Assembly (NCBI RefSeq): GCF_030651625.1
Contig: NZ_JAUSCF010000002.1
Coordinates: forward strand, 62,001-126,000
DNA: 64,000 bases
Direction: 5' to 3'
DNA from: Hydrogenophaga sp.
Lineage (GTDB): Bacteria > Pseudomonadota > Gammaproteobacteria > Burkholderiales > Burkholderiaceae_C
Shown here: positions 45,528 to 54,438 of the stretch, piece after piece
Numbering within the stretch: the stretch's first letter is position 1
How the letters are laid out: each line of letters starts with the position of its first letter
Notes under the pieces: generated by a model
Databases searched by the model: none
The model's input: only the letters and a program-made list of their open reading frames with translations
Told to the model about the DNA's origin: nothing
Made by a program: the position numbers and the translations under genes

Positions 45528-46059
45528 TGGTAAACATCCATCACGACGCAGGACGCGGGACGCAGCATCCACCCGACCATCGACATCGGTCAGGGCCAAG
45601 GGATGCTCTGCATAACCCGCGCCGTGCGCGGGGGTTATGCAGAGCATCCCAAGGAGGCATCCCTGCAAGGCATGGGCTGGCTCAACACCGAACAGCTGGT
45701 GTGGACGGAACAATATCCCGCTGAGGTGACCCAAGCGTCCGCCCCAAAAGTGGACCATTTTTCTTCGGACAGCCCGACAAAAAAATCACCATGCCTCCTA
45801 CAAACACAAACCCACGCCCCCAACACATAAAAGATCCCGGCCATCAGCGACATCCCGGAACACTTCAAGGTGACCTCTGGCCCAAAACCAATCGCGACGA
45901 CAACTTGCACGGCAGCAAGGCCGTGGGTGAGCCCCCATTCATGCTGTCCATCGGTTTGATTGGAGCGCTTCGGGATGCGGTGGCACAGGCGGGGGGAAGG
46001 TTGAAGACAGGAATGCGCCGGGAGCGGCGGAAGAGGTTTTGCGGGCTGTGGCTCGCTGA
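45528..46059 (+). pseudogene. Decayed 3' remnant of a second xdhB
   Basis: Across all three frames this stretch matches the end of the intact xdhB at about 42230-42621. The DNA for RSIHPTIDIGQ corresponds to RSINPAIDIGQ; SLQGMGWLNTEQLVWT to FVQGMGWLTIEQLVWT; a frameshifted CACGCCCCCAACACAT segment to the HAPSTYKIP codons; and NLHGSKAVGEPPFMLSIGLIGALRDAVAQAG to NVHGSKAVGEPPFMLAISVFEALRDAVAQAG. Frameshifts, a hairpin insertion (45596-45654) and an unrelated stretch of about 80 bases near 45720-45808 break it. It ends with a TGA equivalent to the intact stop. The 5' three-quarters is missing. No function is expected. Confidence 0.88.
45596..45654. repeat. Perfect 19-bp hairpin element flanked by CCAAGG
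   Basis: GGGATGCTCTGCATAACCC at 45600-45618 and its exact reverse complement at 45632-45650 surround a 13-base GC loop. The six bases CCAAGG occur at both outer edges (45596-45601 and 45649-45654), like a target-site duplication. The element interrupts the decayed xdhB copy where the intact gene reads IDIGQ-IEGGF. Confidence 0.8.
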
Positions 46060-46333
46060 GAGACAAGTCCATCAGGACAGTCTGGGTTCGACCCGTTGCT
46101 GGCGATGGATCATTCACAAGCTTTTCCAACGGGAACGAATTTCGCATTGCGGCCTTTTTTGGCAATGATTTTCGTCACCAGCGGTGCAAACCGGTGAGGT
46201 GCATCTACAGAACGATTGCATCTTGGGCGCTGAAAAAGTTCGCTTCAAGTCTGCCGTGTTCAGCCGTCCGGTAAGTCGCTGGCCGCATCGTCATCCCTGA
46301 GGGCCAAGCCGCCCGATTGAGGGGACATCACGG

Positions 46334-46382
46334 AATCCACTATCCCGCAGTAGCGGTTTCCCGTTGCCGACTACCGTGGATT
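46334..46382 (+). promoter_or_regulatory. Nested inverted repeat upstream of the second ABC operon
   Basis: AATCCAC at 46334-46340 pairs with GTGGATT at 46376-46382, and an inner GTAG/CTAC pair lies within. The structure is centred about 100 bases before the GTG start of the ATPase gene. It may be a regulator binding site, for instance for the operon's own response regulator, or an RNA hairpin. The remaining 46060-46455 holds no recognised gene. Confidence 0.35.
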
Positions 46383-46455
46383 GCGCGATTTTCAGCGCCC
46401 CCGCCCGAATCTAGAGTCACACCGTAGCGTCCCACCGGGGCGGAAGGATCACACG

Positions 46456-47985
46456 GTGCACATTCAGATGAAGGGTATGCGAAAGCGCTTCGGTGGCACG
46501 CTGGCGGTGGATGGCGTTGACTTCGAGGCCCACCCAGGCAAGGTCAGCGCGCTGCTGGGTGAGAACGGCGCCGGCAAGAGCACCTTGATGAAACTGCTGT
46601 ACGGCGTTCACAGGCCCGACGACGGTGAGATTGCGCTGGACGGGAGGCCCATGGTGCTTGGTTCGCCACGGGACGCGATGCGGCTGGGCATTGGCATGGT
46701 GTTCCAGCAGTTCAGCCTCATTCCTGCATTGACCGTGCGCGAAAACCTGGCGCTCGTGACACAACAGGCTCCATGGTGGATAGGGCGCGGCGCACGCCGG
46801 CTGCGTGTCCTGGAGCGGCACGTGCGAAGCATCGTACCGGAGGTGGATGTCGACAGCCGCGTGAGTGATTTGTCTGTGGGACAGAAGCAGCTCGTTGAGC
46901 TGGCCAAGGTACTGCTGCTGGACGCACGCTGCGTGATCCTGGACGAACCAAGCGCCGTGCTGGCGCCACCAGAGGCCCAACGCCTGTGGACGCTGGTGCG
47001 AGATCTTGCTGCACGCGGCCTCAGCGTGGTGCTGATCACACACAAGATCAAGGACGTGCAGGCCTGCGCAGACGAGGTATTCGTGATGCGGGGAGGCCGA
47101 TTGGCTGGCCGTGGACGGGCTGCTGGACTGAGCGATTCGGCCGTGGTGGAAATGATGGTGGGCCAGGCGCCGCGCGCAGTGGAGAACAGCCAGCCGTTGC
47201 CGGTAGCTGCCTTGACGCGTCTGTGGCTCAAGGGAATCGATGCCGGTGGCGCCCGTGACATCGATCTGCAGGTTCGAGCCGGTGAGATCGTCGGGGTGGC
47301 TGGGGTATCCGGCAACGGCCAGACGGCGCTCGCCGAAGCGGTCGCCGGGGTGCTGCCGCTGGAGATGGGCGAGGTGATTCTGGATGGCGAGTTGATCCGT
47401 GCTCCGCGCATGCGACCGCGCATTGATCCCCGTCTGGGCTACATCCCCGAGCAGCCAATGGTCAACGCCGTGGCCCCTGAACTGCCTCTGGCGCTCAACC
47501 TGGTCTTGAAGCGCTTGACCGCTCTGCCTTTCCTGCCAGATACCGGTGCGCTGACGCGTCAGGCCACCGAGCTGCTGAAACGCTTCGATGTTCGCCCTGC
47601 CAACCCGCAGGCGCAGGCTCAATGGTTGTCTGGGGGCAACCTGCAGAAGCTGGTGGCCGCGCGTGAACTGTCAGAAACGCCTGCTGCGGTTGTGGCCTGC
47701 TACCCGACGATGGGGCTGGACGTTGCTGCTTCCGCACAAATCTACGAGGTGTTGTTCGGACTCGCGTGCCAGGGCAGCGCGGTACTGTGGTTCTCGGAAG
47801 ACCTGGACGACCTGCTTCGGTACGCGCATCGCATTGTCGTCATGCTGGACGGGCGCATCGTTCAGGACGTCGACTCATCCGCTACCAACGTGATGCAGCT
47901 CGGTGCCTGGATGACAGGCACTGCACCTCCCGCTGTGTCAGAACTTGCCTCCGGTCGCGTGCCTGCGCTGGCGGAGCCAGCATGA
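46456..47985 (+). CDS. ABC transporter ATP-binding protein (second BMP-type system)
   Basis: A 509-residue double ATPase. The start is inferred at the GTG 46456, eight bases after GGAAGGA; the frame is open 25 codons upstream without support. First domain: GENGAGKSTLM, signature LSVGQKQLVELAKV, Walker B CVILDEPSAVLAP. Second domain: GVSGNGQTALAEAV, signature LSGGNLQKLVAARELSE, and AVVACYPTMGLDVAA. Same class as the ATPase at 35930-37468 but clearly diverged. It leads an operon with two permeases, a binding protein and two enzymes, the junctions overlapping or closely spaced. Confidence 0.95.
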   Translation: MHIQMKGMRKRFGGTLAVDGVDFEAHPGKVSALLGENGAGKSTLMKLLYGVHRPDDGEIALDGRPMVLGSPRDAMRLGIGMVFQQFSLIPALTVRENLALVTQQAPWWIGRGARRLRVLERHVRSIVPEVDVDSRVSDLSVGQKQLVELAKVLLLDARCVILDEPSAVLAPPEAQRLWTLVRDLAARGLSVVLITHKIKDVQACADEVFVMRGGRLAGRGRAAGLSDSAVVEMMVGQAPRAVENSQPLPVAALTRLWLKGIDAGGARDIDLQVRAGEIVGVAGVSGNGQTALAEAVAGVLPLEMGEVILDGELIRAPRMRPRIDPRLGYIPEQPMVNAVAPELPLALNLVLKRLTALPFLPDTGALTRQATELLKRFDVRPANPQAQAQWLSGGNLQKLVAARELSETPAAVVACYPTMGLDVAASAQIYEVLFGLACQGSAVLWFSEDLDDLLRYAHRIVVMLDGRIVQDVDSSATNVMQLGAWMTGTAPPAVSELASGRVPALAEPA

Positions 47986-49028
47986 ACGCTCGCCTGACCG
48001 ACCTGCGCCGCGCCGCACTAAGTGCTGGCCTGAGCATGACCGTCTTCTTGCTGTTGACGGCACTGTTCTTCGTTGTCATCGGGCGCGAACCGGTTGCCAT
48101 GTTGCTGGCGATCGGCAAATCGGCTCTGGGAGACGGCTACGCCATCAGTGAGTCGCTCCTGCGCACCACGCCCATTTTGCTGTGCGCGCTGGCGACGATG
48201 GTCCCAGCCCGGCTCGGTCTCATCTCAGTGGGCGCCGAGGGGCAGCTTTACCTGGGTGCGTTGGTCGGCACCGGGGTGGTGCTGGCGTTTCCGGATGGCT
48301 CCATGCCAATGCTGTTACCGGGCGTGCTGTTGGCAGGTGCTGCTGGAGGGGCTCTGTGGTCGCTCTTGCCTGCCCTGTTGCGGACGGTCGCGCGGGTGAA
48401 CGAAACGATCTCGACGCTGCTGTTGAACTACGTGGCTGCACTGCTGGTGACATGGCTGGTCTACGGCGCCTGGCGCGACCCGCAAAGTCAGGGCTGGCCC
48501 GCGTCGATGTCGTTTCCGGAAGCTGCGCGTCTGCCCAGCATGTGGGACAGCCGCGTGCACGCCGGATTGTTTCTGGCTTTGGCCGCTGCCGTGCTGTTGC
48601 ACCTGTTGTTCACGCGCACCCGCTGGGGGATGACTCTGGACGTGCTGCGCAGCGGTCCTCGCGCGGGTCAGGCGGCGGGGCTCAACCTTTCCCATCAGAT
48701 TCTGATCACGATGCTGGTGGGTGGCGCTCTGGCCGGTCTTGCCGGCATTGCCGAAACCGGGGCCGTACAGGGACGCCTGCAAGCAGATTTTTCCAATGGT
48801 GCCGGTCTCAGCGGCTTCCTGGTCGCTTGGCTGGCCCGCAATCACGCCCTGCGCGCGGTGGGGCTTGCCTTCGTCGTGGGGGCATTGCTCGCCGCTGGCG
48901 ACGGGCTACAGATGAGCGCAGGTATCGCATCTTCCGCCACGCTGGTGGTGCAAGGCCTGTTGTTCGTGGCGGTGCTCGGGGTGGGCGGTTGGCGCACCCG
49001 CCATGGGGGCGCATATGTCGGGCGTTGA
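47982..49028 (+). CDS. ABC transporter permease (second BMP-type system, first permease)
   Basis: A 348-residue multi-pass membrane protein; its ATG overlaps the ATPase stop by four bases. Diagnostic stretches: MVPARLGLISVGAEGQLYLGALVG, NETISTLLLNYVAALLVTWLVYGAWRDPQSQGWP (the equivalent of the YGPWKDP region of the first system), and AGLAGIAETGAVQGRLQADFSNGAG. Composition and helices are typical of BPD_transp_2 permeases. The 3' end overlaps the next permease start by about 26 bases. Confidence 0.92.
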   Translation: MNARLTDLRRAALSAGLSMTVFLLLTALFFVVIGREPVAMLLAIGKSALGDGYAISESLLRTTPILLCALATMVPARLGLISVGAEGQLYLGALVGTGVVLAFPDGSMPMLLPGVLLAGAAGGALWSLLPALLRTVARVNETISTLLLNYVAALLVTWLVYGAWRDPQSQGWPASMSFPEAARLPSMWDSRVHAGLFLALAAAVLLHLLFTRTRWGMTLDVLRSGPRAGQAAGLNLSHQILITMLVGGALAGLAGIAETGAVQGRLQADFSNGAGLSGFLVAWLARNHALRAVGLAFVVGALLAAGDGLQMSAGIASSATLVVQGLLFVAVLGVGGWRTRHGGAYVGR

Positions 49029-49905
49029 CATCCTGTTTTCGGGTCTGCTGGTGTCTGCGATTCGCAGTGCCACACCGTTGCTGTTCGCTCTCCTGGGTGA
49101 GTGCATCACCCAGCGTGTGGGCAAGATCAACCTGGGTGTCGAAGGTCAGATGCTCGTGGGTGCCGTGGCAGGCTATGGTGCTTGCGTGGTGAGCGGCAAC
49201 GCCTGGCTCGGCTTGCTTGCCGGGGCACTGGCTGGTGCGCTGTTGTCCTGCGTGTTTGCCTTGCTCACCGTGGCGGCGGAGGCGAACGCCTTTGCCAGCG
49301 GCCTGGCCGTCTGGATGCTGGGTGCTGGGCTGAGCGCCTACGCAGGCACGCGCCTAGTGGGTCAGCCCATCGAAGGTTTCACACCCCTGGCGGGCGGGCT
49401 GACGCCCACCATCCTGCTTGCACTGGCGCTGGTTCCGCTGATCGGGCTCTGGCTGTATCACACGCGCAGCGGCCTGCGTTGGCGCGCGGTTGGCGAATCG
49501 ACCGCCAGTGCGCGCGCTGCCGGTATCGCAACATGGCCAGTCGTGGTCGGCGGCATCGTTGTCGGGGGCCTGTTGTCTGGTTTAGGGGGTGCTGCACTGT
49601 CGGTCGATTACACGCGCACCTGGGCCGAGGGCATGACCGACGGTCGAGGACTCGTCGCCGTGGGCCTGGTCATCGTAGCGCGCTGGAATCCATGGCTCAC
49701 CTTGCCCGCAGCCCTGCTGTTCGGCCTCACCGAGGCCTTGTCGCTGAGGCTTCAGGCCGCCGATAGCGCCATCTCCGCGCACCTGCTGCACACGCTTCCC
49801 TACCTCGTGAGCCTGCTGGTGTTCGTCGTCACCTGCATACGCCTGCGCGCCCGACCTGGGCATGGCGGTGCACCCGCCGGCCTGCAGGCGGTCTTTGATC
49901 GCTGA
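49003..49905 (+). CDS. ABC transporter permease (second BMP-type system, second permease)
   Basis: A 300-residue multi-pass protein. It could start at 49003 (MGAHMSGVDIL) or, four codons on, at 49015 (MSGVDIL); both overlap the previous gene. Family stretches: CITQRVGKINLGVEGQMLVGAVAGYGA, LRWRAVGESTASARAAGI (the ATPase-contact loop), and RTWAEGMTDGRGLVAVGLVIVARWNPW. About eight or nine helices are expected. It pairs with the preceding permease to form the channel. Confidence 0.92.
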   Translation: MGAHMSGVDILFSGLLVSAIRSATPLLFALLGECITQRVGKINLGVEGQMLVGAVAGYGACVVSGNAWLGLLAGALAGALLSCVFALLTVAAEANAFASGLAVWMLGAGLSAYAGTRLVGQPIEGFTPLAGGLTPTILLALALVPLIGLWLYHTRSGLRWRAVGESTASARAAGIATWPVVVGGIVVGGLLSGLGGAALSVDYTRTWAEGMTDGRGLVAVGLVIVARWNPWLTLPAALLFGLTEALSLRLQAADSAISAHLLHTLPYLVSLLVFVVTCIRLRARPGHGGAPAGLQAVFDR

Positions 49906-49969
49906 CCCAGTCCTTGTTCACCTTTCCCGCTCCCTGTTTCCCGTCAACCACTGTTCAAAGGAGAACGTT

Positions 49970-51037
49970 ATGACACTCACCCGCACCTTGGCAGCCATCT
50001 CACTGTCTGCCTGCGCCACGCTAGCGAGCACGGCCATCCATGCGACGACGATCGGCTACATCTACGTCGGACCTGAAAAGGACCATGGCTACAACGCCTC
50101 CATGGACATGGGGCGACAGTACGTCGAGCAAAAACTGCCTGGCACGAAGACGCTGCACGTCGAAAACATCCCCGAGACGGCCGAGGTCGAGAAGGTGATG
50201 GAACGGATGATCCGCTCTGGCGCCAGCATCATATTTGCCACCAGCTACGGTTACCTCGACTACGCCATTGGGCTGGGCAAGAAGTATCCGAAGGTGTCTT
50301 TTCTACACGCTGGTGGCCTCAAGCTCGGTGACAACGTGGGGACCTACTGGGCCAACTCCGATGACGCCATGTACCTGGCCGGCATGGCGGCCGGCGCAGT
50401 GACCAAGACCGGCAAGCTCGGCTTCATAGCAGCTTTTCCGATTCCGCAGGTCATTCGCTCAGCCAACGCGTTCACGTTGGGCGCTCAGGCCATGAACCCC
50501 AATGTGACGACGACCGTGGTCTGGACCGGTGGCTGGCTGCTGCCAGCCAAAGAGGCCGAGGCCGCCAACTCGCTGCTCGATGCGGGTGTGGATGTCATTG
50601 GTGGTCAGGTCGACAGCCCCATCACCTATGCACAGACCGCCGAGAAGCGCGGCGCATACGCCGTCGGCAAGGATGTTGACGTTTCGAGTCTGGCCCCTAA
50701 GGCGGTGCTCACAGGCGCCTCTTGGAACTGGGGCCCGACCATGCTCAAGCTGACGCAGGAAATCCAGGCCGGGACCTGGAAGCCCAGCCATGTGCGGGGT
50801 GGTCTGGCAGACGGTACCGTGCGGCTGGACCCTTTCGGCCCAGCGGTACCTGAGTCGGTGCGCAAGACCATCATGGACAAGAAGGCCGACATTCTGGCCA
50901 ACCGCTTCCAGGTCTGGTCCGGCCCGCTCGCAGCGCAGGACGGCCGGTCGTTGCTGCCAGCAGGCCAGCCCATGCCCATGGAGCAATTGGAGAGCATGAA
51001 CTTCTTCGTACGCGGTGTGATCGGCACGATTCAGTAA
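49970..51037 (+). CDS. BMP-family substrate-binding protein (second system)
   Basis: A 355-residue periplasmic protein with an AAAGGAG Shine-Dalgarno and a Sec signal (LAAISLSACATLASTAIHA). Family motifs: IGYIYVGPEKDHGYN, ENIPETAEVEKVMERMIRSGASIIFATSYGYLDYAI, and AAFPIPQVIRSANAFTLGAQAMNP. It differs from the two purine-region BMP proteins in its N-terminal ligand region (KDHGYNASMDMG in place of the AGW motif), which suggests a different ligand. It is followed within 10 bases by an amidohydrolase, so the imported compound is probably that enzyme's substrate or its precursor. Confidence 0.92.
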   Translation: MTLTRTLAAISLSACATLASTAIHATTIGYIYVGPEKDHGYNASMDMGRQYVEQKLPGTKTLHVENIPETAEVEKVMERMIRSGASIIFATSYGYLDYAIGLGKKYPKVSFLHAGGLKLGDNVGTYWANSDDAMYLAGMAAGAVTKTGKLGFIAAFPIPQVIRSANAFTLGAQAMNPNVTTTVVWTGGWLLPAKEAEAANSLLDAGVDVIGGQVDSPITYAQTAEKRGAYAVGKDVDVSSLAPKAVLTGASWNWGPTMLKLTQEIQAGTWKPSHVRGGLADGTVRLDPFGPAVPESVRKTIMDKKADILANRFQVWSGPLAAQDGRSLLPAGQPMPMEQLESMNFFVRGVIGTIQ

Positions 51038-51047
51038 GGGGCGCAAC

Positions 51048-51812
51048 ATGACACCCATGGGATCGCATATCGCCAACCGATGGCGAGTGGATGAAACAAC
51101 GGTGGATCTTTCACGAGCCGAGTCGCGGCCTGTGAGGCCCATGAAGGTGGACGCTGAACCCCAGTCCGTCGTGGTGGACGCGAACCGGTGTGCACTGGTG
51201 GTCGTCGATATGCAGAACGATTTCTGCAGCAAGGGCGGCTACCTGGACTACCGAGGTATCGACATCACACCGGATCGTGCACCGATTGCGCCGTTGCAGG
51301 CCCTGGTGCCTGCCATGCGCGCACAAGGTGTGCCTGTCGTCTGGCTGAACTGGGGCGTTCGCAAAGACCTGCTCAATATTCCACCTTCTCTGCTGCATGC
51401 ACACACACACGACGGCAATGGTGCCGGTCTGGGCGAAAAGATTCCGGGCGGCGCCGAGATCCTGCTGAAAGGATCGTGGGGAGCACGTATCGTCGACGAA
51501 CTGGACCCGGGGGACCAGGATATCCACGTGACCAAGCACCGCTTCAGTGGTTTTTGGGACACCGAGCTGGACAGCATCCTGCGCAACATCGGCGTTCGCA
51601 CACTGTTCTTTGCCGGCGTCAACGCAGACCAGTGCGTGATGACAACGCTGGAAGATGCCAGCTTTCTTGGCTACGACGTGCTGATGCTGCGCGACTGCGT
51701 GGCTACCACGTCTCCTGACTACTGCATGCAGGCGACCGAGTACAACGTCAAGTTGCTGTACGGCTTCATGACAGAGTCGAATGCCCTGATGACAGGGCTG
51801 GAGACAGCATGA
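51048..51812 (+). CDS. Cysteine hydrolase of the isochorismatase family, RutB-like
   Basis: A 254-residue hydrolase. The catalytic triad is visible as D54 in VVVDMQNDF, K163 in VTKHRFSGF and C196 in NADQCV. Extended similarity to RutB (ureidoacrylate amidohydrolase) includes GGYLDYRGIDI, LLKGSWGARIVDEL and the RFSGFWDTELDSILRN segment. About 40 N-terminal residues precede the core. RutB hydrolyses a carbamoyl group from ureidoacrylate; here the rest of the rut pathway is absent, so the substrate may be another carbamoyl or amide compound. Its stop overlaps the next start by four bases. Confidence 0.88.
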   Translation: MTPMGSHIANRWRVDETTVDLSRAESRPVRPMKVDAEPQSVVVDANRCALVVVDMQNDFCSKGGYLDYRGIDITPDRAPIAPLQALVPAMRAQGVPVVWLNWGVRKDLLNIPPSLLHAHTHDGNGAGLGEKIPGGAEILLKGSWGARIVDELDPGDQDIHVTKHRFSGFWDTELDSILRNIGVRTLFFAGVNADQCVMTTLEDASFLGYDVLMLRDCVATTSPDYCMQATEYNVKLLYGFMTESNALMTGLETA

Positions 51813-52276
51813 CCAGCCGCATTGAACATCGTCTGAGCGAAATGGGCCTCACCCTGCCCACACCGCCAACGCCGATCGCAAACTTCGTACCGTTTCAGCG
51901 CCACGGTCAGGTGATTTACCTGGCTGGGCAGGTCAACGAGTGGAACGGCACGGTCCCTTTTGTCGGCAAGCTTGGCCGCGAATTCGACATTGCTGCCGGG
52001 CAGGAGGCGGCGCGGTTGTGCGCTTTGAATCTGCTGGCCTGCTTGCGGATGGCCTGCGGCGGTGACCTCAACAAGGTGCAGCGTTGCCTCAGCGTCCGCG
52101 GCTTCGTCAACTGTGACCCCGAGTTTGAATTCGTACCGACCGTCATCAATGGCGCCTCAGACCTGTTCGTCGCTGTGCTGGGAGCAGCCGGTCTACACGC
52201 CCGGACGGCAGTGGGGGTGGCCAGTTTGCCGAGGCGTGCCGCAGTGGAGGTGGATGCCGTGTTTGAGATCGTTTGA
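51809..52276 (+). CDS. RidA-family protein (long form)
   Basis: A 155-residue member of the RidA/YjgF family, longer than the about 128 residues of classical RidA, with an N-terminal extension RIEHRLSEMGLTLPTPPTP. It keeps VIYLAGQVNEWNG, the arginine in HARTAVGVASLP (equivalent to the deaminase Arg of RidA) and the glutamate in VEVDAVF, so imine deaminase activity is plausible. Pairing of an isochorismatase-type hydrolase with a RidA protein mirrors RutB and RutC. It is coupled to the hydrolase by an ATGA overlap. Confidence 0.9.
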   Translation: MTSRIEHRLSEMGLTLPTPPTPIANFVPFQRHGQVIYLAGQVNEWNGTVPFVGKLGREFDIAAGQEAARLCALNLLACLRMACGGDLNKVQRCLSVRGFVNCDPEFEFVPTVINGASDLFVAVLGAAGLHARTAVGVASLPRRAAVEVDAVFEIV

Positions 52277-52338
52277 GCCTGTCAACGCACCTGACTCGGC
52301 ACGATACTTGCAGAAGTGTGCGGACTCATGAACGCGCG

Positions 52339-54438
52339 ATGAAGATGAACCTGCTGCCTGGATGGCGCCACGCCTGGGCGACCCGCGACGAAGCGGGTCC
52401 TGCTTGGCCGCGCCTGCTGGCGGAGTGCCTGTTGTTTGGGATGGTGTATGGCGTTGCCGCGAGGGTAGGCCTTGCCTACTCTTCACTCGCACCGAACGTC
52501 ACGTTGCTGTGGCCACCCACCGGCATCAGTCTGTTCGTGGTGCTTCGCTGGGGGCCTCGCCTGTTGCCTGGCATCTTCATAGGCGATTTGATCGCCAACG
52601 CCGGAACCGGTATTTCTGTGTGGGTCATGCTGGGTATCGGTGCGGGCAATGTGCTGCAGACCTTTTTCTGTGCCTGGGCACTGAAGCGCTCTGGATTCCA
52701 GGAGGCGTTGCAACGCGTGCGAGACGTCGTGGCGCTGCTGACGCTGGGTACGATCGGTGCGGCCATGAGCGCGACGATCGGACCTGGTGCGCTGGCGCTG
52801 GCTGGCAGCATCCCTGCCAGTGAATACGGTCCAGTGTGGCTGCAGTGGCTGATGGGCGATGCAACCGGCGTCATCGTTCTGGCCCCCCTGCTTCTGGCCT
52901 GGTGGCGCACGGATGCGCGCGCTCCGGAGCCTGGTCGCTTGTGGGAAGGCGTGCTGCTGCTGCTATTGCTGGGTGTGCTGTGCGAAACCATTTTCGGTCA
53001 GCACTTTCGAGCTGCGGTGCCGCTGGCACCTGGCTACTACCCGGCCGCCATGGCGCTGTTTCCGCTGGCCGTGTGGGCTGCCCTGCGTTTCGGCCTGCGC
53101 GGCGCCACGCTGTTCACGCTCCTGGTGTCGGTCGCGGCCGTATGGGGTACTTTGAACGGGCATGGTCCCTTTGTCGACGGAACACAGACCAGCAGTCTGC
53201 TGCGCTGGTGGCTGTTCGCCAACGTCATCACCGTGACCAGCCTGCTGCTCGCCGCTTCACAGAGCGAGCGTGATCAGGCTCGTGTTGAAGCCATTCGTGA
53301 CCGCGACTTCACGAGCGCCATACTGGACGCAGAAGGTGCACTTGTCTTGGTGCTGGACGGCGACTGGCGTATTCAACGCACCAACCGGGCTTTCGAGGCA
53401 TTGACCGGATTTGGCCCAGATGAATTGGCGGGCCTGCGCTTTGAGCATGCACTGGTACCGTCGGCACAGCACTACAAATTTGGCGCACACGCTGACCTGT
53501 TGCGCATGAATCTCAGCGATACCGGCCGCCTGGATCTCCCACTGCGCCGCCGCAAGGGTCCGCCAGTGACAGTTTCGTGGACCACATCGGTGTTGCGCGA
53601 CAATGCTGGCCGCATTGAACATGCCATCGTCTCAGGTGTAGACGTCAGCGCCCGGGTGGATGCCGCCGAGGCCCTGCGCCACGCGCGCCGCCAGTTGCAG
53701 GCGCACGTGAATGAGCGCACCAGCGCCCTGGCCCAAGCCAACGCTGACTTGAAGGTGGAGATGGCCGAACGGCAAAGGCTGGAGCGCGAGATCATCCAGG
53801 TCAGCGAACGCGAACAGCAACGCTTTGGGCAAGAGTTGCACGACGGTCTCGGGCAGCACCTGACCGCCGCTGCGGTGCAGGTCGAATTGCTGGCGCGCGA
53901 TGCAGAAGCGGCTGGCGCGCACGGTGTCTGGCAGGATGCCCTGCGAATCGAGGCCATGCTGAGCGATGCCGTCTCGCAGACCCGGCGGTTGGCGCGTGGC
54001 TTGTTCCCGGTCGAGATTGAAGTCAATGGACTGATGGCAGCGCTACAGGACCTCACCGAACACACGCAGCGCAGCCTGCGCCGGCCCTGTGTGCTGGACT
54101 GCCCTGCCGATGTCGCGTTGACTGACCACCAGATGGCGATTCACATCTATCGAATCGCACAAGAGTCGGTGAACAATGCGATCAAGCACGCGCCAGGGGC
54201 CACCATTCGCATCCTGCTGCGCCAGACGCGCACGCAACTTGAAATGGACATCAGCAACGAACTGCCATCACAGGTTCTGATTCCTGGAGGAAGCGCCGGC
54301 ATCGGTCTGCGCATCATGCAGCACAGGGCGCAGCTGATCCATGCAGATCTTGAAGTCGGCCGCGTTGGTACGCGTTGGCGCGTCGCCGTGTTGTGCAAGG
54401 ATCTGGGCCATCGATCGCACGAGGACCTCCATGCTTGA
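52339..54438 (+). CDS. MASE1-PAS sensor histidine kinase (NarL/UhpB type)
   Basis: A 699-residue membrane kinase. Residues about 20-300 form a MASE1 sensor domain with eight or so helices (NVTLLWPPTGISLFVVLRWGPRLLPGIFIGDLIAN is typical). A PAS domain spans about 325-445 (DWRIQRTNRAFEALTGFGPDELAGLRF). A coiled coil leads into HisKA_3 with phosphoacceptor H501 in ELHDGLGQHL, and the ATPase domain has QESVNNAIKHAPGA. The N-box and short G-box region match NarX-type kinases. The ATG at 52339 is likely; there is no clear Shine-Dalgarno. The cognate regulator overlaps its end. Confidence 0.92.
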   Translation: MKMNLLPGWRHAWATRDEAGPAWPRLLAECLLFGMVYGVAARVGLAYSSLAPNVTLLWPPTGISLFVVLRWGPRLLPGIFIGDLIANAGTGISVWVMLGIGAGNVLQTFFCAWALKRSGFQEALQRVRDVVALLTLGTIGAAMSATIGPGALALAGSIPASEYGPVWLQWLMGDATGVIVLAPLLLAWWRTDARAPEPGRLWEGVLLLLLLGVLCETIFGQHFRAAVPLAPGYYPAAMALFPLAVWAALRFGLRGATLFTLLVSVAAVWGTLNGHGPFVDGTQTSSLLRWWLFANVITVTSLLLAASQSERDQARVEAIRDRDFTSAILDAEGALVLVLDGDWRIQRTNRAFEALTGFGPDELAGLRFEHALVPSAQHYKFGAHADLLRMNLSDTGRLDLPLRRRKGPPVTVSWTTSVLRDNAGRIEHAIVSGVDVSARVDAAEALRHARRQLQAHVNERTSALAQANADLKVEMAERQRLEREIIQVSEREQQRFGQELHDGLGQHLTAAAVQVELLARDAEAAGAHGVWQDALRIEAMLSDAVSQTRRLARGLFPVEIEVNGLMAALQDLTEHTQRSLRRPCVLDCPADVALTDHQMAIHIYRIAQESVNNAIKHAPGATIRILLRQTRTQLEMDISNELPSQVLIPGGSAGIGLRIMQHRAQLIHADLEVGRVGTRWRVAVLCKDLGHRSHEDLHA

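Noticed and set aside
45742..45790. CCAAAAGTGGACCATTTTT near the xdhB remnant, resembling the end of an IS21-type element
   Set aside because: Only a short stretch is present, with no partner end and no transposase; too little to call an insertion sequence.
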